Positions 52,915 through 61,655 of a stretch of 64,000 bases of DNA are shown piece after piece. The translations under genes and the position numbers were made by a program. Below the pieces are notes generated by a model. That model did not search any database, was not told the DNA's origin, and saw nothing but the letters and a program-made list of their open reading frames with translations. The stretch's first letter is position 1. Each line of letters begins with the position of its first letter. This stretch comes from Puccinia triticina (taxonomy: Eukaryota; Basidiomycota; Pucciniomycetes; Pucciniales; Pucciniaceae), in assembly GCF_026914185.1 (NCBI RefSeq), contig NC_070564.1, positions 4,588,001-4,652,000 of the forward strand, in the 5' to 3' direction.

Positions 52915-53102
52915 TTACATACTATAAATCCGAGAAAATCATTCTCCATTCAACAACAGAACCTTATCATTATACTTAAGTTTGATCAAACATCCCGATA
53001 AACTTAAAAGATTGACTTACTATTCAAGCACTGGCGAGTTGTCCTCTTGGATAAACTTCAGAGCCAATATATAGCTAGCTGAATAGTAGGTGGGGCCTCA
53101 CA
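52915..53102 (+). repeat. 3' LTR of gypsy element 3, second part
   Basis: TTACATACTATAAATCCGAG to GGGGCCTCACA continues the LTR after the Helitron, matching 42193-42380. Confidence 0.92.
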
Positions 53103-53339
53103 CTGAGCTTGTATTTTTTTTTCTCTATGTACGCACTCATGGCAATCCTGAAAAATTATACAATACAAAATATGTTCAAGAGTGTTACTGACTCTGTAAA
53201 CCAGAATTGCAGAGATTCATTACAACAGTACAAGAGCACGGACCCTCAAAGTAATACACAGCTTGTTTCACATGAAGCTATTTTGAGGACCGTGCTCAGT
53301 AGTGAACGTTGGCTCATACAAGTACACCATCAACATAAC

Positions 53340-53780
53340 CAATCATCACCAGGATGACCGGGATTGACCTGTGATTGAGGGGACTTGACACTCTCAATGA
53401 CCAGTATGTTCCGGTCATTGAGAGGATAAAGCCCTCTTGAAGAACGGCAAAGTACTGGTCATTGAGAGGGTTGAGTCCTCACAATGACCGGTTGATACCG
53501 GTCATTGGGAGTGTCAAGTCCCCTCAATGACCGGTACAGACCGGTCATCAAGAGGGTTGTTGATGGCCGGTCTGTACTGGCCATTGAAAGTGTTGAGTCC
53601 CCTCGATGACCGGCACAGACCGGTCATCAAGAGGTTGTACATATCCCTTCAATGACCGGTACAGAACCGGTCATCCAAGGCATTGTATATCTCTCTCTTG
53701 ATGACCGGTCTTTACCGGTCATCCAGAGTGTTATACGGTCTTGATGGCGGGTCTGTGCGTCAATTGAGGGCTCAGAGACT
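53340..53780. repeat. GACCGGTC palindromic array (Mutator-like copy 2)
   Basis: Alternating units of AATGACCGGTACAGACCGGTCAT type, inverted relative to the homologous array at 7270-7500. It lies within the remaining native part of the Mutator-like element. Confidence 0.8.
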
Positions 53781-54149
53781 TGACTGTAAGTTGAAAAAAA
53801 AAAAAAGTATATGTCATTGAGTACGGATCTCTTCTGTTGCTTGACTTCAGTAAATTCCAAGGTTTGGTAAACTTTGAAAATTTATTTCTATTTGAAGGAG
53901 TTGTGTAAAATAACTAAGATTGTATCAGATGACAGGCAAGAAGCAAGGCTCTACGCCAAGCATATAATTAAGGTTTAATGTTATGAATGCAAGAAACTGT
54001 GATGGTTTGAAAAAACCACCCAGCCAAATGAAGTTTCTAGGCTCTGCAAAAGGGGGTGATAGCGCGCAAGTCCCTCCTGCCAAGGGCTATCGGAGGCTTG
54101 CTTTGCAAGACCAGACGCCCGCAGCAGCGAGGGACTTGTGTTAAGTTCA

Positions 54150-54514
54150 GGTGAGGTAACGCTTCAGCTAACCGGCGTCTCACCGCTGCGACCCATGGTG
54201 GGTGCACAGCTACACGCTTGACTTTTTTTACTAAAATTGAACACCCTGGGCCCGCTGGATGGCACTTCCAGGGTCAGAAATGAAAAATTAGGAGCAACTG
54301 AAAGGTATTTTTATTCCAATCAGAAACTAGTACAACTTGAAATGAAAAACAAAAGATTCTGCGCGTGTAGTACCTGAAAGCAACTCAAGGCAGACTTGAG
54401 TTGGTTTTGTTGGTGTTGAGGTTGGCTGGGGAGACAAGAGAAGGATAGCTGGGCGAACTCCGTGCGGGTTTGCTGAGAGGTTTAGTATGAAATCTAGCTT
54501 TTGTCCATGCAGCC
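54150..54514 (-). other. Possible upstream part of the tyrosine recombinase; otherwise no gene
   Basis: Directly outside the 9-bp duplication the minus strand reads a short in-frame stretch (..AVRRRLAEALPHP) that would continue the fragment at 40707-41075. Beyond about 54240 I see no recognisable coding sequence. Confidence 0.35.
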
Positions 54515-55153
54515 ATGATGGTCAGCTATGAGATCAAGCTGCTCTTCTGTTTCTCTTGTCTGGTTTTCAACTCACAAGCACGGGACGAAGTCAATTTACA
54601 ATCTTTGTTTTATACCTACGGCAGAGCTCTGTTTTGCTGCTTTGGTCTGCTTGAAAAACAAGGTTTGTTCAAGTCAGCTATTGATATTTCTTTTTTGTCT
54701 GTTTGCGGTCTGGGGACATTGGATCACTTACCTGTCTTTAGACTGTTTGTGATCCTGTCTAGAAGGGTGTCTTTTGGTTTATTGCCGAGTTGTTCCGCGA
54801 GTGTTCTGTTTAGAGAACAATATTCAGTCAGCCTTGCGGGAAGTCTGCTGCAATCTTATCTTGGGACGTACAAGGTTCTGAACTCTAGAGCTGGCTTTGT
54901 CTTGGCTTTGGCCGGGGCGGCTGTCGATGCGAGCTTATCAAAGCCTCCCAGTGAGGCAGCTCTGCAGGATCTCTGTCTCACAGAGAGGCTTTACCTGCAA
55001 AAACCTTTATATGGCCTGAGAGCCCCAGGAATATCAGCCTGTATCAGGTTTTTTTCACTTTTTCCTTTTTTGGAAATCAACCGTCAGCCCGCTGAGGCTG
55101 CCCCTCTGGACTTAAGAAGTGCTCAGGAGTGCGCTTCTTCTGATGCAATTTAG
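54515..55153 (+). CDS. Hypothetical 212-codon ORF
   Basis: It opens with MMVSYEIKLLFCFSCLVF, a hydrophobic N-terminus that could be a signal peptide, followed by a Leu/Ser-rich sequence without recognised motifs (RAGFVLALAGAAVDASLSK). There is no paralog in the window. It may be spurious, since there is no supporting homology, intron or repeat context. Confidence 0.25.
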   Translation: MMVSYEIKLLFCFSCLVFNSQARDEVNLQSLFYTYGRALFCCFGLLEKQGLFKSAIDISFLSVCGLGTLDHLPVFRLFVILSRRVSFGLLPSCSASVLFREQYSVSLAGSLLQSYLGTYKVLNSRAGFVLALAGAAVDASLSKPPSEAALQDLCLTERLYLQKPLYGLRAPGISACIRFFSLFPFLEINRQPAEAAPLDLRSAQECASSDAI

Positions 55154-55539
55154 GCCTTGTAGCTGCCAATATAAGGCCTGATCCTTGCATTTGACGTTTT
55201 CAAACACCGAGAAAAGAGGACAATATTGAGAGAGAACTATTTTGTAAATACATGTAGCTTTTTATCAAAAGCTGTTTTGATCTTTTGAAAGGCAGTCAAA
55301 TACTGCATTCCTGCTTACATCAGCAGGAACGTGTCTCAAAAAGAGGCATTTTTCAAACTGCTTCCCAGGCCATGAACCAAGTGCTATCAGCCTGTGACTG
55401 CCGCCAAATTAAAGAGGAGAAGCAGGCCTTTCTTTGGTATCCAGGGAAGGAATCAGTTCTTTTGGGAAGTGGGGTTTTTGGGGGCACAAAGTTGGACACC
55501 TGCAAAAACTAAGAGCTGTAGGCGGGGCTCTCACGCCAG

Positions 55540-55607
55540 GAATCAGGGATTCCATGAAAGTCCCTCCCTGACGGGAGGTCGCACTTCGTGTGAGGCGCTT
55601 CACGCCG

Positions 55608-55640
<33 letters not shown>

Positions 55641-55665
55641 CAGGCGAAGGACTTGTGCTAAGTTT
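55540..55665. repeat. Short GC-rich inverted repeat with a poly-C tract
   Basis: AAAGTCCCTCCCTGACGGGAGG..GGACTTGTGCTAAGTTT resembles the ends of the Mutator-like family (AAGTCCCT.. / ..AGGGACTTGTGTTAAG). An uninterrupted run of about 30 C (55609-55638) lies in the middle. Around it (55154-56272) I see no gene. Confidence 0.5.
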
Positions 55666-56272
55666 GCTGCCAATGATGGTTTGGGTTCTGCTATTGGCAA
55701 AGCAATACAATTTAGCTTTTTGGTCTGGGTTAGGTTTGGGACTGTAAAAGGAGGCTTAACACTCACCTTTCTTAGCAGCTGGGGTTTGGGGTTTGATTTT
55801 CCGCACGAGCTTCTTATATGTTTGCTGCGGGTCAGGGTCTGGTCCAGCATTCTCACAAGAAAGGGCCTGCTGGAGAATGGGGTTCCAATGGCCATCTCTA
55901 GATCTTATCAGATGTCATATAGGATGTCAGGGAAAATTTGACAAATAATTACATATTGCCCGCATTATATTGCTGCCATACACAAGACACAAGAGGGAAA
56001 TTGAATGAATGAAAGAAAAACCATTGAAATGTAGTGGGCTACAGGTAGTTGGATTGGAATACCAAAAAATGGGGAACTGAGTGAGACATAAGAACTAATT
56101 ACAAACTGAGGAGGTGAGTCAGAAGAAAAAAAATGAGGATAAGATAATGTGAGGAAATTTTCCACTGGTAATCCAACTCTTGAATTACTGGGCAACATCT
56201 TGGTTGATGTGCTATCACATAAATGCATGGATCTATGAAGATTTTCATTTCTTGAGTAAACAAATTCTAATA

Positions 56273-57841
56273 TCAAGAGTGATTTGGTGAATTTGATTTC
56301 TCTTGTTCCACCAACTGACTTGTTCCAGCAGAATCATTCCCAAAGAAAAAATCGTACTTCCTTTTTTGTGTGGTGTTATTTTCAATTTGTAATTTTCCTT
56401 TGATGAAATCTTGAGCCATGTTTTTGTTGTCAAGAGTTGAATTAGCAAGGATAAGCTCAACCATCTGCATTAATTCAAGTTCATGTTTTTTTATCTTTCC
56501 AATTGATGAGACATCCCCTCTATTTTGTTCTCTCCAATACATAAAAACTGCTTCAGAAGTATAATACCAGAGAGTAGAACCCCGCAGCCAATTTTTATTG
56601 GATTCATCCTTTGGACAGGTTATATTTGCCATTCTTTTGATGTAGATGTATTCATTTGATTGCAGTGATGGTATTTCTTTATCTTGCTTCCAGAGATTGT
56701 TCATAAACTCTAAGACATTCTCTACATCCACCTTGCTCACCGTTTCACATGCACCATCCCCAGGATCCTTGAACAAATACATATGGGTGATGATGAGGAA
56801 TGTGGATATTTTGGTTACATTTTCAACGTACTCAAGGATGCGTCTAACCTTTCTGTCATGGTACTTGACATCATATGATACATTATCTTCTTGAGAATTT
56901 CTAAGCCACCAGTCAACTTTATCTTGAAAAAATTTAATGATTTTATCTGTGAAAATGGAGTATTGTTTGATATTCAATCTTTGGTCTGATAAAATCAGGA
57001 ATATCTTTCCAAGTTCTTGCTTTGCATCTCGAGCTTCTCCAATAGCAAATTTCAAGGGACGCTGGCCGCTGGTGATTTTATTCTTTTTGAGGAATTCATT
57101 CATTTCTTCTGATGGAATCCAGAAGGAGTGGCCGGGCTGTGTACCCGACCTACAATAATTGGTGTTTAAGTGTTCAATACCACTTCCATTATCATTAAAA
57201 AGTCTTTCATTTACTTCAATTGTAAGGAGTTCTCTAAGGTAGCCCAATTTCTTCTCATCAAAAGGCCTGGAAGAAAAAGTTCTGATCTCTTTTTTTGGAA
57301 GCTCTGGATCTCTCACATCCCCCTGCACATGCCCATTTGTTTTTAGCGGCTTTTTTATTGTTGGACCAATTTCTTTCTTTTTTGATTTTTGATTATTTGC
57401 TTTACATTTAGACTTCAGTGGAATATCAGGTGAATCCTTGACATTTGGAGTCAGATTTTGATAGCCAACATTGCTGCTATGAATTAAAGGATGATCAAAA
57501 CCTAGGATGAGTGGTTCATTCTGTCCAAACCCATGTTCTTTTGAAATGGGGTCACATGGATGATTAAGCCAATTTGATGTTTGTTCTTGATGACCCGGGT
57601 AATCAAAAATTGGAAATGGACCTTGCAAATCTGAGACTACCTTGGAGAAAGTTAGGGGATTTTGCAAGCAGTAATTCATGCAATTTTTGTCATACCAATC
57701 CACTGAATGGGAATCTGGCGCAGCCAAATCCTTTTCAACAAGATGGGTCCGACCTGGCGATAAAGACATGGATTTTACGTTGAGCTGGAGGAGGATCAGT
57801 CCATGTGATGCAATTACCAAAGCCTTCAGGTTTGCAATCAT
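56273..57841 (-). CDS. Putative secreted protein, candidate effector (copy 2)
   Basis: A single-exon gene of 522 codons from the conserved Met at 57841; an upstream Met at 57925 is in frame but not shared with copy 1. It has the same layout: signal-like N-terminus (KALVIASHGLILLQL), then THLVEKD..., a variable Ser/Asn/Lys-rich region with basic runs (KSKCKANNQKSKKKE), and a conserved helical C-terminal half (KFAIGEARDAKQELGKIFLIL, IEVNERLF, YVENVTKISTFLI, KRMANITCPKDES, YYTSEAVFMYWREQN). The last 45 residues differ from copy 1. It is intact with no internal stop. GC content is lower than in the neighbouring retroelements. Function unknown. Confidence 0.7.
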   Translation of the reverse strand: MIANLKALVIASHGLILLQLNVKSMSLSPGRTHLVEKDLAAPDSHSVDWYDKNCMNYCLQNPLTFSKVVSDLQGPFPIFDYPGHQEQTSNWLNHPCDPISKEHGFGQNEPLILGFDHPLIHSSNVGYQNLTPNVKDSPDIPLKSKCKANNQKSKKKEIGPTIKKPLKTNGHVQGDVRDPELPKKEIRTFSSRPFDEKKLGYLRELLTIEVNERLFNDNGSGIEHLNTNYCRSGTQPGHSFWIPSEEMNEFLKKNKITSGQRPLKFAIGEARDAKQELGKIFLILSDQRLNIKQYSIFTDKIIKFFQDKVDWWLRNSQEDNVSYDVKYHDRKVRRILEYVENVTKISTFLIITHMYLFKDPGDGACETVSKVDVENVLEFMNNLWKQDKEIPSLQSNEYIYIKRMANITCPKDESNKNWLRGSTLWYYTSEAVFMYWREQNRGDVSSIGKIKKHELELMQMVELILANSTLDNKNMAQDFIKGKLQIENNTTQKRKYDFFFGNDSAGTSQLVEQEKSNSPNHS

Positions 57842-58300
57842 ATTTTTGGGGTGAAATTTGAAGGGTAGGGTACTAGGGATGGTTACCGTCAGTTCAAATA
57901 CTCTTACTTCCAGAAATAAAATCAAACCCTCTCACATATCTGAGATAGATATTTATGCCACAAGTTTTAAAACTGAAACACCAAGTCTCTTTCTGTAAGC
58001 GCAGGCAGGGTGAACTTCCTGCCGCCAAACAAGAAGAATTTCACTCAAGGCACCTACAATATACAAGAATCATAAAAAGTGAAAAATATGGGGTTTGTGA
58101 TGATCACTCTGCACTCCAGCAGCGAAGCTCAAACTGGGAGTGGTTTCAGAATGCTTATGCATCAAATTAATTCCAACACTGGCCTGTATCAAAAAATAGT
58201 GACATACAGTAAGGCCACAATTTAAACATAATTTTTTAGAAGCATAGCATTTCCGTTTTTGTGTCCACCAATTTGAGTATACAAGGTACAAGGAGGAACT
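57842..58300 (-). promoter_or_regulatory. Conserved upstream region of copy 2
   Basis: It shares GCGCAGGCAGGGTGAAC, ACTGGGAGTGGTTTCAGAATGC and TGGCCTGTATCA with the copy 1 upstream region, in the same order and spacing. This marks the limit of the duplicated segment. Confidence 0.5.
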
Positions 58301-59226
58301 ACCTACATTATGAACATAGGATTGATTTTGAGGACCTGGACTGGCTAGAATTCAGGGAAAACTCAATCCTGAAAGATTTGGAATGACTAAGATTTACTTC
58401 TTTTTTAGATAACTATTCTCTCACTACAACAATTTGCCTAAGATAAAACATAGAGAATTTATGTTTTACCTAAGAGCAAGGAAGAGATCTCTCTCTTATT
58501 AAAGTAAGAAACTGTTATGATAGCTTGAGAGTTCAAGAGTTCTTGCAAATTGTTGAGTCTTGATTCAATAGCAACAGCATGATTAGCTCCTGCTACATCT
58601 TCTATACCCATTAGACTGTGCTAATCTCACTCGGATGCGGCCTTAGCCGTGCTTTATAATTCCTAGTGAGCTTTGGCAAAACGACTGAGGAGTATTGTGA
58701 CGTGATCTGCAATTCATGCACCGTCACTCCTTTTATCAGTCTTTTGTTCCATTTTGCCTTTTTTCTGCTAAGCTCTACTTAAACAGTGGCCCGGCTCCAG
58801 ATCCCTCGACAGATTGGCAGACGTTGAGGGAAGTGGTGGGTTGCAAGAACAGCCTGGTTCCGGGCCACCGTTCCCTCAACACTTTGCCAGAGCGTTGAGA
58901 GAACTGGGTCCCAGAACCGCCCGATGTTAGAATAATCTTTGCGTTGAGGGAGGGTTCTGACGATGTACCAGAACCCCCAACACAAAAACCATGTCTTCTG
59001 GGTTCAACGGACATTTTCCTCCCTCAAGCGTCCAGCAGACGTTCAATATTTTGTCAAGTGTCAAGGGAACGCTTGAGATTTCCCTTGATTGCTCCTGTGG
59101 TGTAGCTACTATCTTTCCTCTTGTCTTCAATATTGATCACTCTGCTTAACTTTGGCGCTAGATGTCAGCCGGCTACGCAGGGCAAGCCAGTGTGACCATA
59201 TTACATAATGTATAAAACATATATAA
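58301..59226. other. No gene recognised; GTTGAGGGA inverted repeats
   Basis: Between 58790 and 59100 several inverted motifs (CGTTGAGGGA / TCCCTCAACG) recur. The flanks are AT-rich. No coding sequence supported. Confidence 0.45.
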
Positions 59227-59579
59227 CTAGAGGCCAAGGCGGCTGCGCCGCTGCAGGGCCCAAAAACCTATGTCAAATTCCTAAGGTCCCACCCCCACCA
59301 CTTCTCCTTTGGCATATTTATTCCCTTCCAGGCAACTCCAAATTAGGCTTCAGAGTATCCCATAGGCATTCATAAATTTTGATTGTAGGAATTTTGGTTG
59401 GCTAAAATTCTTAATATATAGGGAATAGCTAAATATTACTGGCTTGTTAAAATTGATCAAGATCAAGTTTTCACCAACAAACAGGTTTTGGTGCCTTTCT
59501 CTCAATCAATCAATCCATTTAGGCAACTGTTTGAGCACTGTTTTGGCATGATTTTTCCTTTTCCATTGATCAACAAAGG

Positions 59580-59945
59580 ATGTTGATGGCTTAGAAAACA
59601 ATCAGGGCCAATACGGCTGAGTTTGCTGTTGCAATCAGGAATCTGGTTAAGAACATGGATAGATTAGGATACATTACCTGACCTCTCAATTCTGATCACT
59701 CGGTAAAGGGGATGTAGCAAAACTCACTATATTCCCAGCCATTTCTGTTCAAACCCATAATTATGTAATCATCAATAAGCAGACTATTTTCAATGTGATT
59801 GTTGGGCTGAGTAGCTTACCTTTGACGTTGAAGAAATTCCTCTGGGATATACAAAACATGTTGGCTCTCAAGTTGAAGGCAGCAGTGAAAAATTCCATTG
59901 CACCATCTTTGTCTTTATCCCAGAGGATAGTTTGTAGAGCGGCAT
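59580..59945 (-). pseudogene. UBA2: Captured fragment of SUMO-activating enzyme subunit UBA2
   Basis: The minus strand encodes LWDKDKDGAMEFFTAAFNL, then RANMFCISQRNFFNVK, an 75-nt intron, a 17-nt micro-exon (59728-59744) supplying MAGNI with matching phase, a second intron, and IP.IATANSAVLALIV from 59642. This string is diagnostic of the E1 subunit UBA2/SAE2, around the segment after the catalytic cysteine domain. A 2-nt loss after IP and a TAA where Gln is expected make it non-functional. Only this part of the roughly 600-aa protein is present. Confidence 0.8.
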
Positions 59946-60373
59946 TTGATTGGATCCAGGCGAGCGAGGAGAAAGCGCTGGATTTCAATCCGGCGGTGGA
60001 TGCGATGAACGCCTTTCGTATTGCGACGCTCATAGTATTTGGGGCGAACGTCCTGACAATCGGTGGGCTGAGCAAGCGATGGGAGCTCGACGGCTGGGAA
60101 GATTGGAGGATCTTCATCGAGGCCGGGCACCTCGGTAAAGCGCTGATTCCCACGGATTGGTCTCAATCTGCTTCCAAAGCCATCCCCGATCGTCTCCGTC
60201 CCACCCCCACTCCCCTCTCAGAGCAAGAACTTACCGAAAAACACGAACTCATCAGAAGTTGGCACTGGAAAAAAAAGGTTGATCGCGAGTGGGAAGTCGA
60301 AAGAAATCAAAGAGAGGCTGAAAGACTTGAGTGGGAAACGCGGAGGAAAGCGTTGGGTAAAAGGATTTGGTAA
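59938..60373 (+). pseudogene. Captured C-terminal exon of an unidentified host gene
   Basis: The plus-strand frame reads AAFDWIQASEEKALDFNP, a hydrophobic segment (AFRIATLIVFGANVLTIGG), then KRWELDGWEDWRIF and a charged C-terminus ending TRRKALGKRIW and TAA. The 5' end abuts the UBA2 fragment in opposite orientation, so the junction is artificial. Composition and a clean stop indicate a real coding exon, perhaps of a membrane protein; I do not recognise the family. Confidence 0.5.
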
Positions 60374-60756
60374 TTGGATAACGCATACTTAGTCAATCAA
60401 CGACTGCACCCATGCACTCTCAGTGGCCAGACATTTGCCCCCAATTCGCAAGTTTACAATTAGTAGCCAGCCAAAATCAAATCTTCAACCCCTGTATTTT
60501 AAAAACTAAAAATTGAAAAGCATCAATAAATCCTTCTGTCTCAAAAAGTAACCTGTTCAGGTTATGTTGCGTACAAAACAAAGCTGTATTGAAACATAGA
60601 GTAAAATAAGAACAAACCAAGCAAAATAGAAAGAGATGCAAAAATGAAGGCTATAGACATGTAGCGTTTACAGCTGGGCATCTTTCAGGATGGTTTTGTG
60701 AAGATTCATAGTAGTGAAAACTCGAATAGAAAAAAGAGAGTGAGAAAACCAAATTC
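60374..60756. other. Non-coding spacer between captured fragments
   Basis: AT-rich, likely the 3' flanks of the two convergent fragments. No gene. Confidence 0.4.
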
Positions 60757-61132
60757 CTAGCCTTCCTTTTTGGTCAACTTGTCTTCGGAACTTTTGTCTT
60801 CATCAGTGCTGCTTCCAATAAGTGATGCCAGGTCTTCATTGACTGCCGCCACTTTAGGGTCTGGTTGTCGGCTGGCTTGTGGCCGACTAACAGAAGGGAA
60901 AAAATGGAAAATGTTGAGCAGCCCTAAATATTCGGAATGGCTGCAGAAAAAAAATCATGGCTTACCCGGAACGTCGTGGGGCAGGCTCCTCATTTTCACT
61001 GTCTGTCACTTCTTCATTTCTGAGTGTGAAGTGGTGCGTCGAGGATAGAGGCGCCACCGGGGCAGTTACGACAGCGTAGGAGGAGGGTGGCGTGGCCGTG
61101 GTCTGGGTAAGCGGGCGGTGCAGTGAGATTGC
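60757..61132 (-). pseudogene. Captured C-terminal exons of a second unidentified host gene
   Basis: Two minus-strand exons, 60966-61132 and 60757-60886, join in phase across a 79-nt intron (GTAAGC..TTCTGTTAG). They encode STHHFTLRNEEVTDSENEE, then PRRSGRPQASRQPDPK and the acidic/basic end SSEDKLTKKEG before TAG. The upstream exon begins after a good acceptor (TATACCCACAG). Intrinsically disordered; no family recognised. Exact phase agreement supports a real gene end. Confidence 0.55.
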
Positions 61133-61651
61133 CTGTGGGTATATAAGGAAGGGGATTCTGGATCAATTGATCCGCAGGGGATTTGGTTTCGTCCGCCCCC
61201 TCCCTGGGAGCCCCCTAACTGCTTGGTTAGGCCCTCCCTGGCTAGTTTACCAACCAACCCTCTTTTGCTCGTTGCTCCGGCACAGCTGGAGGGTCATCCA
61301 TAGGGCCTTCAGGCCTTTGGGGATATTCAATGTGCCAAGTGAGAAAAATGGGGCATTTTTGCCCCATTTTGTGAGAATAAAACACCCCAAAACTTAGATC
61401 TGCAGGTCTAGAATTCTGTGGATTTAAGAAAGTGGGATATATAATAGGGGGGTTCAAAATAAGATAAAAGTAAAATTTTAGAGGTCTTTATCAACAAATT
61501 TTTAAAAATCTAGCAAGGTGTACACGACTGGGTATCCCCTGAGAATCAGAGCAACTTCTTCATTTTTTAAAAAATTGTTCATAAAGGCCTTCAAATTAGC
61601 TCCAAATTTCTATTTTTTATTCTATTGTGAACCCCCCTAATAGGTACCATA
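61133..61651. other. No gene recognised
   Basis: It holds short inverted stretches (AAATGGGGCATTTTTGCCCCATTTT near 61347) and AT-rich DNA. It may contain the 5' end of the Helitron that ends at 59227. Confidence 0.4.
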
Positions 61652-61655
61652 TTAA

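Larger units (their letters stand above)
41915..53102 (+). mobile_element. Ty3/gypsy element 3 with four nested insertions, TSD CTGAG
   Basis: LTRs begin TGTAACGGATGC and end GGGCCTCACA-like. CTGAG lies on both sides (41910-41914, 53103-53107). The pre-insertion site can be seen as a homologous uninterrupted sequence in Mutator-like copy 1 near 7650-7680 (minus strand). It has gag, protease, RT, RNase H, integrase and a chromodomain-like tail, all broken. Nested inside are a solo LTR, two hairpin MITEs and a Helitron. Confidence 0.92.
41085..54149. mobile_element. Mutator-like fold-back element (copy 2) with nested insertions, TSD GGTGAGGTA
   Basis: The ends GGAACTTAACAAAGTCCC and CTTGTGTTAAGTTCA form terminal inverted repeats like those at 6889-7878. 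The 9-bp duplication GGTGAGGTA is perfect (41076-41084, 54150-54158). The native element is only about 1.2 kb (41085-41143, 41757-41909, 53108-54149). The rest is a 605-bp insertion and a gypsy element with its own insertions. Confidence 0.75.
59227..61132 (-). mobile_element. Gene-capturing Helitron (3' end certain, 5' end not found)
   Basis: On the minus strand the terminus reads GCGGCGCAGCCGCC, TTGGCCT, CTAG, then T, matching the proven Helitron at 52914. Extending to the right are fragments of three host genes in mixed orientation (59580-59945 minus, 59938-60373 plus, 60757-61132 minus). The true 5' end must be beyond 61132; the end given here is the last captured exon. Confidence 0.6.

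Noticed and set aside
59795..59937. Extension of the plus-strand captured ORF to an upstream ATG
   Set aside because: This stretch is the antisense of the UBA2 exon, which has diagnostic sequence and correct splice phases, so the plus-strand reading there is accidental.
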